The position numbers were made by a program, and so were the translations under genes. Shown piece by piece: positions 45,301-53,359 of a stretch of DNA of 64,000 nucleotides. The notes under the pieces are model-generated. The model saw only the letters and a list, made by a program, of their open reading frames with translations, had not been told where the DNA came from and did not search any database. Origin of the DNA: Mesorhizobium sp. Root102 (GTDB lineage: Bacteria; Pseudomonadota; Alphaproteobacteria; Rhizobiales; Rhizobiaceae); the NCBI RefSeq assembly GCF_001425625.1, contig NZ_LMCP01000044.1, forward strand, positions 1 through 64,000, read 5' to 3'. Position 1 is the stretch's first letter, and every line of letters begins with the position of its first letter.

Positions 45301-46211
45301 GCACCAACGTTCTGCCGCCGCCACCACCATCGCGCTGCGTGCTGCTCGAAGGCCAGATCCGCACCGAGGACGGACGCTGCGTCTGCCCACGCGGAACCGG
45401 GCTTGAGAACGGCAAATGCGTCAGGACCGACAGGCCCGATCAGTGCACCATCCGTGGCCAGGTCCACAATTCGGATGGCGATTGCGTCTGCCCCAAGGGT
45501 ACGGAAGTCAGGGACAGTGCCTGCCGTCCGATCCGGCCGAAGCCCGAGCAATGCACGATCCGTGGCCAGGTCCACAATTCGGACGGCGATTGTGTCTGCC
45601 CGAGGGGGACCGAGGTGCGCAATGGCGCCTGCCGCCCGATCCGGCCGAAGCCCGAGCAATGCACGATCCGTGGCCAGGTCCAGAATTCGGACGGCGAGTG
45701 TGTCTGCCCGAGAGGGACCGAGGTGCGCAATGGCGCCTGCCGCCCGATCCAGCCGAAGCCCGAGCAATGCACGATCCGTGGCCAGGTCCATGACGCCAAC
45801 GGCGATTGTGTCTGCCCGAGGGGTACCGAGGTGCAGGGCAATGCCTGCCGGCGCAAGCAGCCAACGCAGGAGCAGTGCGACATACGCGGCCAGGTCCACA
45901 ACAAGCGCGGCGAATGTGTCTGTCCGCGTGGGACGCAGGTGATCAACGGCGCATGCCGCAAGCCCAGGCAGGAGGTGGAATGCGCACCGGGCTCACAGAT
46001 GATCAATGGCCAATGCCAGCCGATCATCAGGCGGCGCTGCCCTGAAGGCACGATCGGGCGGTATCCGAACTGCCGGCCGGTCCGCGGGCAACCGTCTTTG
46101 GAGCTCAACCCGGGCCTGCTGCTGCAGCAGGTACTGCCACGGCGCAGGCCGCAGGTCGAACAGCAGCAGGATCCGGTTCCAAACAGAATCCTGAACCTCC
46201 AGCAGCAATAA
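42360..46211 (+). CDS. Giant secreted protein with DUF11-like domains and Cys-rich repeats
   Basis: 1283 residues from ATG 42360 (AGGAGGGG upstream); ATG 42423 (GGAGA) gives a more usual signal peptide with cleavage near residue 52 (QGFA). Order: an N-terminal beta region (55-250), the Cys domain shared with the upstream protein (267-367, ends in 'WGLCCTQTIDIVIP'), four DUF11/CARDB-like beta-sandwich repeats starting near 379, 526, 661 and 792 (each opens like PDLKVEKRANV and keeps 'ITNDGT' type turns), then a Cys-rich region (952-1215) with seven CxC...C units, and a Gln/Pro-rich tail. Such architecture suits a cell-surface or matrix adhesin. No sorting signal or export partner was seen. A terminator follows. 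Confidence 0.72.
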   Translation: MKNLALSPLATNAQTTVMETIMKPLSYARRGARWLMAAGIAVAMLTPVQGFAEDSAPITPELKLDLDSSRVITPRPDRVVPFFTKTGTQRGCDYVVYSLSFGLRGDPQGFADPSLVARLKKLQLDFKDQLPHGLAIVNVNVSGDGTDASGGPLPGATISTSADPNDTAVVSDFRISASDIDGVGAANERVITFKITAKIDHAAFPAPTVVDNQGMIKVTAGPGTGTIIPSQDPTKPDDGDFKTGVKTSIKIDVTKCNPPPPPPGKECFKVERGTVDCVPGGGAFIYHMPVGPEMGGKWMQVSTTTPGITIIPDSQLVPAGGGVLNWKIVGASPGDVIHLIVTGIETYAGPKEGWGLCCTQTIDIVIPRDLRCPPKDKEPDLKVEKRANVTRCTMGGGCDFTIRVTNVGTGAYHGTIVLDEVTLPAGSTLDSGPNPPWVCVPGTTPMACTYPVTTLNPGASVDLKLGFKPAGGWQGTVLRNCATYNYGASGKPLFGSQSNDRGCAAIPICRRGDRDRDCRPPVEKKVDLILKKRARIPVCTADGICYFVIDIINNGTSTYNGPLTVIDSYPGGAPSSSTFGPSPPWTCGPNGPGQFRCDNAGISLPAGASTPIVVKAVMPAGYQSDAVENCAAVKPIPGEVDLTNNKACAKERFRHPNGGKPTLRITKVCNGSLAGAGVVSCRITVISLGNAAPTGPVRVNDAATLVAGGAPVQIQTVTPDGAEWACGPVPANALSCQIPGAVMTPGTSRHFDVTVSANGAFENCARGSYGPAPGDDIVYPIGQACAKGGGTSTIRVEKTGDRECKLGQPCSFEITITNDGTTPFSGPVRIGDAIGVEGLGRLEGVEITSIDPPFGCSPEPATLPLSCIANLTLGAGESQVHHVTVVIPDDGRLANLQGNVSGQNCVGVLSPDTRVQGGGDVLGGDQTNVQGDRGKAYACHPFTISQETKKECSAGFVMNDAGRCVCPEGTTFRNGQCTGGGTNVLPPPPPSRCVLLEGQIRTEDGRCVCPRGTGLENGKCVRTDRPDQCTIRGQVHNSDGDCVCPKGTEVRDSACRPIRPKPEQCTIRGQVHNSDGDCVCPRGTEVRNGACRPIRPKPEQCTIRGQVQNSDGECVCPRGTEVRNGACRPIQPKPEQCTIRGQVHDANGDCVCPRGTEVQGNACRRKQPTQEQCDIRGQVHNKRGECVCPRGTQVINGACRKPRQEVECAPGSQMINGQCQPIIRRRCPEGTIGRYPNCRPVRGQPSLELNPGLLLQQVLPRRRPQVEQQQDPVPNRILNLQQQ
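45435..45974 (+). repeat. Five tandem 108-bp coding repeats (Cys-rich 36-residue units)
   Basis: Inside the giant protein gene, five 36-codon units repeat the pattern PEQCTIRGQV...GDCVCPRGTEVRNGACRP. Units 2 and 3 are nearly identical at the DNA level, while the flanking ones have drifted, which points to recent duplication or gene conversion. Each unit has four cysteines in C-x12-C-x-C-x10-C spacing. Two more diverged units precede them. Confidence 0.85.
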
Positions 46212-46246
46212 CCATCTGCTCGACGCCAGACAGAAACCCGCCCCAG

Positions 46247-46276
46247 AAACCCGCCGGAGCAATCCGGCGGGTTTTT
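46247..46276 (+). terminator. Rho-independent terminator after the giant protein gene
   Basis: AAACCCGCCGGA (46247-46258) pairs perfectly with TCCGGCGGGTTT (46263-46274) around GCAA, followed by TT. It lies 36 bp after the stop codon. Confidence 0.88.
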
Positions 46277-46439
46277 CTTATGGCTCCGGGGCAAGCGGAA
46301 ATTGGCCGCACCACGATCGGAGACGCCACAACGCCACCCGGGCCGTGCAGCGCCCGCGCACTCGACAAGTCGGCTGGAGCGCATTAGGCAGTCGATCCAG
46401 AGTGGCCGGATGAAAAGGGCGCTCGGAAAGGCCGCACCC

Positions 46440-47117
46440 ATGAGCAGAAAGACCTTGATCGCACCGTCGGTACTGGCATCGGATTTTTCCCGGCTCGGCG
46501 ATGAGGTCGAAGCGGTGGCGGCGGCCGGCGCCGACTGGATCCATCTGGATGTGATGGACGGGCACTTTGTCCCCAACATCACCTTTGGCCCGCCGGTGAT
46601 CAAGGCGATCCGCAACCGCACCAAGGCCTTCTTCGACTGCCATCTGATGATTGCCCCGGCCGACCCCTATCTGGCCGCTTTCGCCGAGGCCGGCTGCGAC
46701 GGCTTGACCGTGCATGCCGAGGCCGGGCCGCATCTCGACCGCTCGCTTCAAACCATCAGGAACCTTGGCAAGAAGGCCGGAGTGTCGCTCAATCCGGCAA
46801 CGGCTGAAAGCGTGGTCGAATATGTGCTCGACCGGCTCGACCTGATCCTGATCATGACCGTCAATCCGGGCTTCGGCGGCCAGGCCTTCATTCCGGCTGT
46901 TGTCGACAAGGTGAAGCGGGTCAAGGCGCTGATCGGCGACCGGCCGATCCGCATCGAGATCGACGGCGGTGTTTCAGCCGAAACCGCGCCGCTGGTCACC
47001 GCCGCCGGCGCCGACGTGCTGGTGGCGGGCGCCGCCATTTTCAAAGGCGGCAGTGTCGAAGCCTACCGGCAAAACATCCAGGCGATCAGGACGGCAGCCG
47101 ACAACGCAGCCGGCTAA
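46440..47117 (+). CDS. rpe: Ribulose-phosphate 3-epimerase
   Basis: 225 residues from ATG 46440. It interconverts ribulose-5-phosphate and xylulose-5-phosphate. TIM-barrel marks: [32 protein letters not shown] with metal ligands, [13 protein letters not shown] and EIDGGV. The frame is open upstream but the start has family support. Single gene after the terminator. Confidence 0.95.
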   Translation: MSRKTLIAPSVLASDFSRLGDEVEAVAAAGADWIHLDVMDGHFVPNITFGPPVIKAIRNRTKAFFDCHLMIAPADPYLAAFAEAGCDGLTVHAEAGPHLDRSLQTIRNLGKKAGVSLNPATAESVVEYVLDRLDLILIMTVNPGFGGQAFIPAVVDKVKRVKALIGDRPIRIEIDGGVSAETAPLVTAAGADVLVAGAAIFKGGSVEAYRQNIQAIRTAADNAAG

Positions 47118-47486
47118 CTCACGGCGCAACGCGTCTTCTGGGCCTCGATCCTCTATGGCATTGCGCCCCGGAAGCAGCGACAGCCGGATTCGGCTTCACT
47201 GTTCGCCGCCTGTGGGCGCAACAGAACAGGTGGTCTCACGCACATACAAAAGAACAGGAAGATCAGATCCGCCTGCGTGCATACAAAACATGTTAAGTTT
47301 CCGCAGGTTGTGGGAATGCGCGGAGTTACTCCATTGATCTCCGGAATGCCGCATATTCCTTTGTGCTAAAGTACAATAGCGTGATCTTTTGCTTGAGCAC
47401 GCGACGGCGCGCGTCATATGGTACAAGTACGAAAAGGCGAATTCTGCCGGACTCGAATTGCCCAGGTTTGGGGAGAAGGAGTCGCT
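47118..47486. other. Upstream region of the GntR gene with possible operators
   Basis: 369 bp with no gene. TTGTGC (47361-47366) and GTACAA (47371-47376) form an imperfect palindrome around TAAA, a plausible GntR/FCD operator. The word CATACAAAA occurs at about 47242 and 47280. None is strong alone. Confidence 0.4.
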
Positions 47487-48233
47487 GTGACATACGGAGC
47501 TGCCAATCTGAACGACGACGCCGCAGGACCCAAGAGCACGCTTGCCAGCACGGTCTATCAGCAATTGCGTGACGACCTTCTCGATGGTGTTCTTGAAGCC
47601 GAGAGCAAGCTGCGGGTCGAATGGGTGGTCTCCAAATATGGGGCTGGCGCTTCCCCTGTCCGCGAGGCTCTCAATCGCCTCGCCTCGGAAGGGCTTCTCG
47701 GCCGGCACGACCAGCGTGGCTTCTTCATCATGCCGGTCAGCGCCTCGGAACTCGAGGAGCTGACGCGTACCCGCTGCTGGCTGGAGGAGCGGGCGCTTCG
47801 CGAATCCATTGCCCACCGCACCGCCGAATGGGAAGAACAGCTCGTCCTGGCGCTGCATCGCCTGGCGCGCGCGTCACGTCTTTCGCCGCAGAATCTCGTC
47901 TCGCTCAATCCGGATTGGGAGCGGCTGCACCGCATCTTCCACCGGGTCCTGATATCGGCCTGCCGGTCGCAATGGCTGGTGGGGTTCTGCGATCAGCTTT
48001 CCGATCACGCCTATCGCTACCGGCAAATGGCCAATGACGGCGACCGCGTCCAGCGCGACGGTTTCGGCGAGCATCGCCTGATCGCCGAATGTGCCCTGGA
48101 CGGCAACGCCGACGGTGCGGTCGAGGCATTGATCAATCACTACCAACTGACCGCCGCGATGTGCATGAAACGCTTCAGTCAAGGCGAAGGGTCACAGGCG
48201 GTCGCCGGCAGAGCCGAGCGCGCACGGCGATAG
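47487..48233 (+). CDS. GntR-family regulator, FCD type (MatR-like by context)
   Basis: 248 residues from GTG 47487 (GGAG upstream). N-terminal GntR winged helix (about 15-85: STVYQQLRDDLLDGVLEAES, GASPVREALNRLASEGL) and an all-helical FCD ligand domain (about 95-225, with the metal-site pattern around EEL..., FHRVL and EHRLI). It precedes a malonyl-CoA synthetase gene by 184 bp. In Rhizobium the malonate genes are controlled by a FadR-type GntR protein, MatR, so a malonate sensor is the likely role. Confidence 0.8.
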   Translation: MTYGAANLNDDAAGPKSTLASTVYQQLRDDLLDGVLEAESKLRVEWVVSKYGAGASPVREALNRLASEGLLGRHDQRGFFIMPVSASELEELTRTRCWLEERALRESIAHRTAEWEEQLVLALHRLARASRLSPQNLVSLNPDWERLHRIFHRVLISACRSQWLVGFCDQLSDHAYRYRQMANDGDRVQRDGFGEHRLIAECALDGNADGAVEALINHYQLTAAMCMKRFSQGEGSQAVAGRAERARR

Positions 48234-48417
48234 CGGTGGTTTTCCCGGCGGACCTTTTGCGGCCCATTACCCGCAACCTCTGGCGTTGACACGACGGACG
48301 TGGCGCTCTCCGCGGTCTTGACGGCGCAGCTGGGAATCGCGAACTCTTCGCCGCCAATACATGCCGCTCGAAAAGCATGCTCGGCGCCGCCGTTTCAGCC
48401 ACCCCAAGGAAGTCTTT

Positions 48418-49932
48418 ATGAGCAATTATCTGTTCGATGCGTTCCGGTCCCGGATGCCGGAGCCAGGACGCCTGCTGATGGAAACCGAAGACGGCGGCTC
48501 GCTCACCTATGGCGACATGCTGGCGCGCTCGGCGCAGCTGGCGCATGCGCTCTTGCAACTGGATGTCGAACCCGGCGACCGCGTTGCCGTGCAGGTCGAG
48601 AAGAGCCCGGAAGCGGTCCTGCTCTATCTCGCTTGCCTGCGTGCCGGCGCCGTCTTCCTGCCCCTCAACACCGCCTACACACTGGCCGAGCTGGAGTATT
48701 TCTTCGGCGATGCCAAACCACGCCTGGTCGTCTGCGATCCGGCAAGGGCAGCCGACATCGCGGCGTTGGCCGGAAAATCGGGCGCCACCACCGTCACACT
48801 CGGCCGCGACGGTGAGGGATCGCTGACCGATCAGGCCTCGCGGCTACCGGCGGATTTTCATGACGTGGCGCGCGGGCCGGATGATCTCGCGGCGATCCTC
48901 TACACGTCGGGAACCACCGGCCGCTCGAAAGGCGCTATGCTCAGCCACGAGAACCTCGCCTCCAACGCCCGGGTGCTGGTCGAGCACTGGCGTTTCACCG
49001 GAGACGACGTGTTGATCCACGCATTGCCGATCTTCCACACCCATGGCCTGTTCGTCGCCACCAACGTCATCCTGATGGCTGGCGCCTCGATGCTGTTCGA
49101 GCAGAAGTTCGATCCGGCCCGCATCGTCTCGCTGCTGCCGCGGGCCACGGCGCTGATGGGCGTGCCGACCTTCTATATGCGCCTGTTGCAGCAGGATGGT
49201 CTGGACCGCGAGGCGGCGAAGAACATCCGTGTGTTCATTTCCGGTTCGGCGCCGCTGCTGGCCGAGACGCACAACGCCTGGCGCGAGCGCACCGGCCACG
49301 CGATCCTCGAACGCTACGGCATGACCGAGACCAACATGAACACCTCGAACCCCTATGAGGGCGAGCGGCGCGCCGGTACGGTCGGTTTCCCCTTGCCTGG
49401 CGTCACGCTTCGCATCGCCGATCCCGACAGCGGCGCGGCGCTTGCGCAGGGCGAGGTCGGTATGATCGAGGTGAAGGGCCCAAATGTTTTCGGCGGCTAT
49501 TGGCGCATGCCGGAGAAGACCAAAGCGGAATTCCGCGCCGACGGCTTCTTCATCACCGGCGATCTCGGCATCGTCGACGCCGACGGCTATGTCCAGATCG
49601 TCGGGCGCGGCAAGGACCTGATCATTTCCGGCGGTTACAACATCTATCCGAAGGAACTCGAAAGCGAGATCGACGCGCTTGACGGGGTTAGCGAAAGCGC
49701 CGTCATCGGCGTTGCCCATCCGGATTTCGGCGAAGGCGTCACCGCTGTCGTCGTGCGGGCGCCGTCATCGCAGATCACCGGGGCCGAAATTCTCGGTGCC
49801 ATCGCTGAACGCGTGGCGAAATACAAGCACCCGAAGCGGGTGATCTTCGTCGACGAACTGCCGCGCAACACCATGGGCAAGGTGCAGAAGAATCTGCTGC
49901 GCGACACCTACAAGGACCTCTATGCCTCCTAG
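48418..49932 (+). CDS. matB: Malonyl-CoA synthetase
   Basis: 504 residues from ATG 48418 (AAGGAAG upstream). ANL-family adenylating enzyme with AILYTSGTTGRSKGAML (P-loop), ERYGMTETNM, GDLGIVDADGY and the C-terminal Lys in LPRNTMGKVQKNLL. Length and the 'YEGERRAGTVGFPLPG' segment match MatB, which makes malonyl-CoA from malonate, CoA and ATP. Malonyl-CoA decarboxylase (matA) and a malonate transporter are not beside it. It follows the GntR gene. Confidence 0.88.
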   Translation: MSNYLFDAFRSRMPEPGRLLMETEDGGSLTYGDMLARSAQLAHALLQLDVEPGDRVAVQVEKSPEAVLLYLACLRAGAVFLPLNTAYTLAELEYFFGDAKPRLVVCDPARAADIAALAGKSGATTVTLGRDGEGSLTDQASRLPADFHDVARGPDDLAAILYTSGTTGRSKGAMLSHENLASNARVLVEHWRFTGDDVLIHALPIFHTHGLFVATNVILMAGASMLFEQKFDPARIVSLLPRATALMGVPTFYMRLLQQDGLDREAAKNIRVFISGSAPLLAETHNAWRERTGHAILERYGMTETNMNTSNPYEGERRAGTVGFPLPGVTLRIADPDSGAALAQGEVGMIEVKGPNVFGGYWRMPEKTKAEFRADGFFITGDLGIVDADGYVQIVGRGKDLIISGGYNIYPKELESEIDALDGVSESAVIGVAHPDFGEGVTAVVVRAPSSQITGAEILGAIAERVAKYKHPKRVIFVDELPRNTMGKVQKNLLRDTYKDLYAS

Positions 49933-50009
49933 GGTAATACCAGCAAAATAGCGCGGTTCGGCGGTTCCGTGAAACGATGGACCGCCCTGGAACCGCGTCG
50001 GCAGTCGGG

Positions 50010-51122
50010 TCAGCCTGGATACAACAGCTCGGCGACATGCTCGGCGATCGCCAGGCTGGCCGTCAGGCCGGGGCTTTCGATGCCGAACAAATTGACGATG
50101 CGGCCGGCGCCATGGTCGGCCGGACCCTGGATCGTGAAGTCGGCAGCCGGCTGGCCGGGGCCGGACAGTTTCGGTCTGACGCCGGCATAGGCCGGCTGCA
50201 GGGCGCCGTCGGCAAGCTCGGGCCAGTAGTGCCGGATCGCCTCGTAGAAGACAGCGCTTCGGCGGGGATCGACCGTATAGTCGAGGTGGTCGATCCATTC
50301 GACATCCGGACCAAAGCGCGCGCTGCCGGCAAGGTCGAGGGCTAGATGCACGCCGAGGCCGCCATTGACCGGCACCGGATAGATCAGCCGCGAGAAGGGC
50401 GACCGACCCGAAAGCGAAAAATAATTGCCTCGCGCCAGCCACAGCGGTGGAACGAGGTCTTGTGGAAATCCCTCGATCCGGTTGGCCAGGGCTTGGGCAT
50501 CGAGACCTGCGGCATTGACGAAGGCGTCGGTTTTCAACGCGAAGATATCGCCCATGGCATCGCGCGTATCGATCCGGATTCCATCGGTTTCAACAGCCGC
50601 TCCGGCGACAGTGGTGAGGAAGGCAAACGATGCGCCGGCAGCCTCCGCATCGCCGCGCAGCGACAGCATCAGCGCCTGGCTGTCGACGATGCCGGTCGAC
50701 GGCGACAGCAGCGCGCCGGCGCATCTCAGCGCGGGTTCGAGACTTTCGGCTTGTGCCTGCGTAAGCAGACCGAGATCGCCAACCCCGCAACTCTGGGCAT
50801 TGGCCCTGATCGCGCTCAGCCTGTCCAGCTGATCCGGTTCGACGGCGACGATCAGCTTGCCGGTGCGGTCATGGCCGATGTTGTGCTCGCGGCAATAGGC
50901 GTAGAGTCGTTCACGGCCTTCGGCGCACAGCCGGGCCTTCAGGCTGCCCGGCGCATAGTAGATGCCGGCATGGATGACTTCGGAATTGCGCGAGCTGGTG
51001 ACCGTGCCGATCGTGCCGGCCTTCTCGACCACCAGCACCTCGCGTCCCGACAAAGCGACCGCCCTGGCAATGGCGAGCCCGACGACACCGGCTCCCGCAA
51101 TGACACAATCGAAATCATGCAT
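50010..51122 (-). CDS. FAD-dependent oxidoreductase, DAO / L-2-hydroxyglutarate oxidase-like
   Basis: 370 residues. The FAD motif GAGVVGLAIARAVA is at 10-23, and 'SSRNSEVIHAGIYYAPGSLK' is typical of the LhgO/L-2-hydroxyglutarate oxidase group. It lies 9 bp after nagA on the same strand, so it is likely the last gene of the amino-sugar operon. Why this operon needs a 2-hydroxyacid or amino acid oxidase is unclear; a D-lactate-like by-product of MurNAc lactyl-ether cleavage is one possible substrate, since MurQ releases D-lactate. Confidence 0.82.
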   Translation of the reverse strand: MHDFDCVIAGAGVVGLAIARAVALSGREVLVVEKAGTIGTVTSSRNSEVIHAGIYYAPGSLKARLCAEGRERLYAYCREHNIGHDRTGKLIVAVEPDQLDRLSAIRANAQSCGVGDLGLLTQAQAESLEPALRCAGALLSPSTGIVDSQALMLSLRGDAEAAGASFAFLTTVAGAAVETDGIRIDTRDAMGDIFALKTDAFVNAAGLDAQALANRIEGFPQDLVPPLWLARGNYFSLSGRSPFSRLIYPVPVNGGLGVHLALDLAGSARFGPDVEWIDHLDYTVDPRRSAVFYEAIRHYWPELADGALQPAYAGVRPKLSGPGQPAADFTIQGPADHGAGRIVNLFGIESPGLTASLAIAEHVAELLYPG

Positions 51123-51131
51123 GGCCTGATA

Positions 51132-52310
51132 TCATCGGGCGGAGTCGGAGCCGGCTGCAAAAACCTCGGCGCCGCCGATCCAGACGCTCTTCATGTCGAG
51201 ATCGTCCGACAGCAAAACGATATCCGCCACCGTGCCGTTGGCGAATCGCCCGAGCCGATGCGATTGCCCTATGGCCTGCGCCGCATAGAGCGAGGCCATG
51301 CGCAACGCTTCCGACAAGTCCAGCCCGACAACCCGGTGGACGTATCGAACTGCCGAGATCATGTCGAGATCGGCACCCGCCAGCGTTCCGTCGGCAAGCC
51401 GCAGGCTGCCATCCCGGCGGTAGATGGTGCGCCCGTTCAGCATGAACGAAGTCATGTCGGTGCCGATTGTCGCCATGGCGTCGCTGACCAGCACGATCTT
51501 GCCGGGACCTTGCTTGGCGCGCAGCGCGATCTTGATGGTGGCGGGATCGACATGGATGCCGTCGGCGATAAGACCGGCGGACAAGGTGCCGATGTCGATG
51601 GCCGCGCCGGCCAGACCTGGCTCGCGATTGCCGATCTGGCTCATCGCGTTGAACAGATGGGTGACAAGGCTCGCGCCGGCTTCGGCGAAGGCGCTGGCGG
51701 TGGCGTAGCCGGTGTCGGAATGGCCAAGACTGACGATGACGCCGGCCTTGGCGAGCGCCGCGACGCGCGCCGGCTCGACGGATTCCGGCGCTACGGTGGT
51801 GAGCAGCACCGGCAGCTTTTGCCGCGCCGCGATCAGCATCGCCTGGTCGGCATCGAGCATCGGCCGGATCAGTGCCGGATCATGCGCGCCCTTGCGGGCG
51901 ATCGAAAGATGCGGGCCTTCGAGATGCAGGCCGAGGAAGCCCGGCACTTTCCGCAGCGCCGCTGCTTCGCCAGAGGCGACGGCGGCGGCGGTGATACCGG
52001 GCGTGTCGGTGATCAGCGTCACAAGCAGCGCCGTGGTGCCGAAGGGCGCATGCGCCTTGCAGATGGTTTCGATAGAGGCGACATCGGGGTGGTCGTTGAG
52101 CATGACGCCGCCACCGCCATTGACCTGCAGGTCAACGAAGCCCGGGGCCAGAACGCCGCCGCCGGTGTCGACGACGCGGATATCCGAGGGGATGGCACCC
52201 GTGGGCAAAATAGCCTCGACGAGGCCGTCGCGCACGACGAGCGCGTGGCCTTCATGCCAGTCATCGCCGTCGAAAATCCGGGCGCCGGTCAGGGCAAAAC
52301 GGTCGCTCAT
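51132..52310 (-). CDS. nagA: N-acetylglucosamine-6-phosphate deacetylase
   Basis: 392 residues, full length. It removes acetate from GlcNAc-6-P to give GlcN-6-P. Amidohydrolase-fold marks: PGFVDLQVNGGGG, 'LGLHLEGPHLSIARKGAHDP' with the metal-binding Glu, GHSDTGYATA, THLFNAM and VSDAMA (catalytic Asp). It overlaps the deaminase gene by 4 bp. Confidence 0.95.
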   Translation of the reverse strand: MSDRFALTGARIFDGDDWHEGHALVVRDGLVEAILPTGAIPSDIRVVDTGGGVLAPGFVDLQVNGGGGVMLNDHPDVASIETICKAHAPFGTTALLVTLITDTPGITAAAVASGEAAALRKVPGFLGLHLEGPHLSIARKGAHDPALIRPMLDADQAMLIAARQKLPVLLTTVAPESVEPARVAALAKAGVIVSLGHSDTGYATASAFAEAGASLVTHLFNAMSQIGNREPGLAGAAIDIGTLSAGLIADGIHVDPATIKIALRAKQGPGKIVLVSDAMATIGTDMTSFMLNGRTIYRRDGSLRLADGTLAGADLDMISAVRYVHRVVGLDLSEALRMASLYAAQAIGQSHRLGRFANGTVADIVLLSDDLDMKSVWIGGAEVFAAGSDSAR

Positions 52311-53359
52311 ACGGTCTCCGTCACCTTGCGAAGGTTGCGCGGCGTGTCCGGATCGAGGCCGCGATGGCGAGCGAAGGCCTCGACGAACATGTAGAAGGAA
52401 ACGATCAGCGTCAGCGGATCGGTCAGCGGATGGCCGGTGGCGACATGCGGCAGGCGCACGGCGCGCTGGGCAAGTGCCGAGGTGACGAACACCGGCGCGC
52501 CCTTGGCTGCCAGGCTGTCGGCGGCTTCGGCGATGGACGGTTCGGACGCGTCGCGCGCAGCCAGCGCCAGCACCGGAAAATCGGGTCCGATCAGCGCCAG
52601 CGGGCCATGCATGACCTCGGCGGCGCTGTAGGCCTCGGCATGCATGCCGCAGGTCTCCTTGAATTTCAGCGCCGCCTCGTTGGCCATCGCCGCCGACGGG
52701 CCGCGGCCGAGGATGAACAGCGACTTCTGCTTCTCGATCGTTTCGGACAGCACGCTCATCCAGTCGCAGGCGATCGCCTGGCGGAAATGCCCGGGCAATT
52801 GGGCGAGTGCCGCCAGCAGCGCATCGTCGCCGGTGGCATGCGCCATCAAAGCGAGACCGGCGACAGCGGAATTGATGAAGGTCTTGGTGGCCGCCACGCT
52901 GCGCTCGGGGCCGGCCAGGATATCGATCGCATAGTCCGAGGCGCGCGCCAGCGGCGAATCGGCGGTGTTGGTGATGGCGACGGTCAGCGCGCCGCCGGCC
53001 CGCGCGGTTTCGGCCATGGCGACGATGTCGGGGCTCTTGCCCGACTGCGAGATCGCCAGGCAGGCCGAGCCGGCCAGCCTGAGCTTGCGGCCGTAGATCG
53101 AGGCGATGGACGGTCCGACCGACGCCACGGCCAGTCCAGCGGTCAGCTCTACGGCATATTTCATGAAGGTGGCGGCATGGTCGGACGAGCCGCGCGCCAC
53201 GGTGACGATAAACTGCGGGTCGCGTTCACGGATGCCGCGCCCGGCTTCGGCCAGCACGGTGCCGGAGCCGTCGAGCAGGCGGGCGACGGCTTGCGGGATC
53301 TCCTCGATCTCGCGCCGCATATGGGTCATTTCTGTAGACCTGGTCGGCTCTGTCGTCAT
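52307..53359 (-). CDS. SIS-domain GlcN-6-P deaminase/aminosugar isomerase (NagB-II/AgaS/GlmS-like)
   Basis: 350 residues with two SIS domains (about 35-175 and 195-325), like the isomerase half of GlmS but without its glutaminase half. Sugar-phosphate loops are seen at 'VARGSSDHAATFMKY' and AISQSGKSPDIVAM. In amino-sugar operons such proteins act as NagB-II, turning GlcN-6-P into fructose-6-P and ammonia; this fits the nagA neighbour. It overlaps gntR and nagA by 4 bp each. Confidence 0.87.
   Translation of the reverse strand: MTTEPTRSTEMTHMRREIEEIPQAVARLLDGSGTVLAEAGRGIRERDPQFIVTVARGSSDHAATFMKYAVELTAGLAVASVGPSIASIYGRKLRLAGSACLAISQSGKSPDIVAMAETARAGGALTVAITNTADSPLARASDYAIDILAGPERSVAATKTFINSAVAGLALMAHATGDDALLAALAQLPGHFRQAIACDWMSVLSETIEKQKSLFILGRGPSAAMANEAALKFKETCGMHAEAYSAAEVMHGPLALIGPDFPVLALAARDASEPSIAEAADSLAAKGAPVFVTSALAQRAVRLPHVATGHPLTDPLTLIVSFYMFVEAFARHRGLDPDTPRNLRKVTETV

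Noticed and set aside
45435-45974. Repeat array considered as CRISPR
   Set aside because: Units are 108 bp, head-to-tail without unique spacers, and coding in frame as Cys-rich protein units.
50346-52394. 682-codon plus-strand ORF across the FAD oxidoreductase and nagA
   Set aside because: Spans two well-supported genes in antisense, with an unnatural composition rich in Arg, His and Gly.
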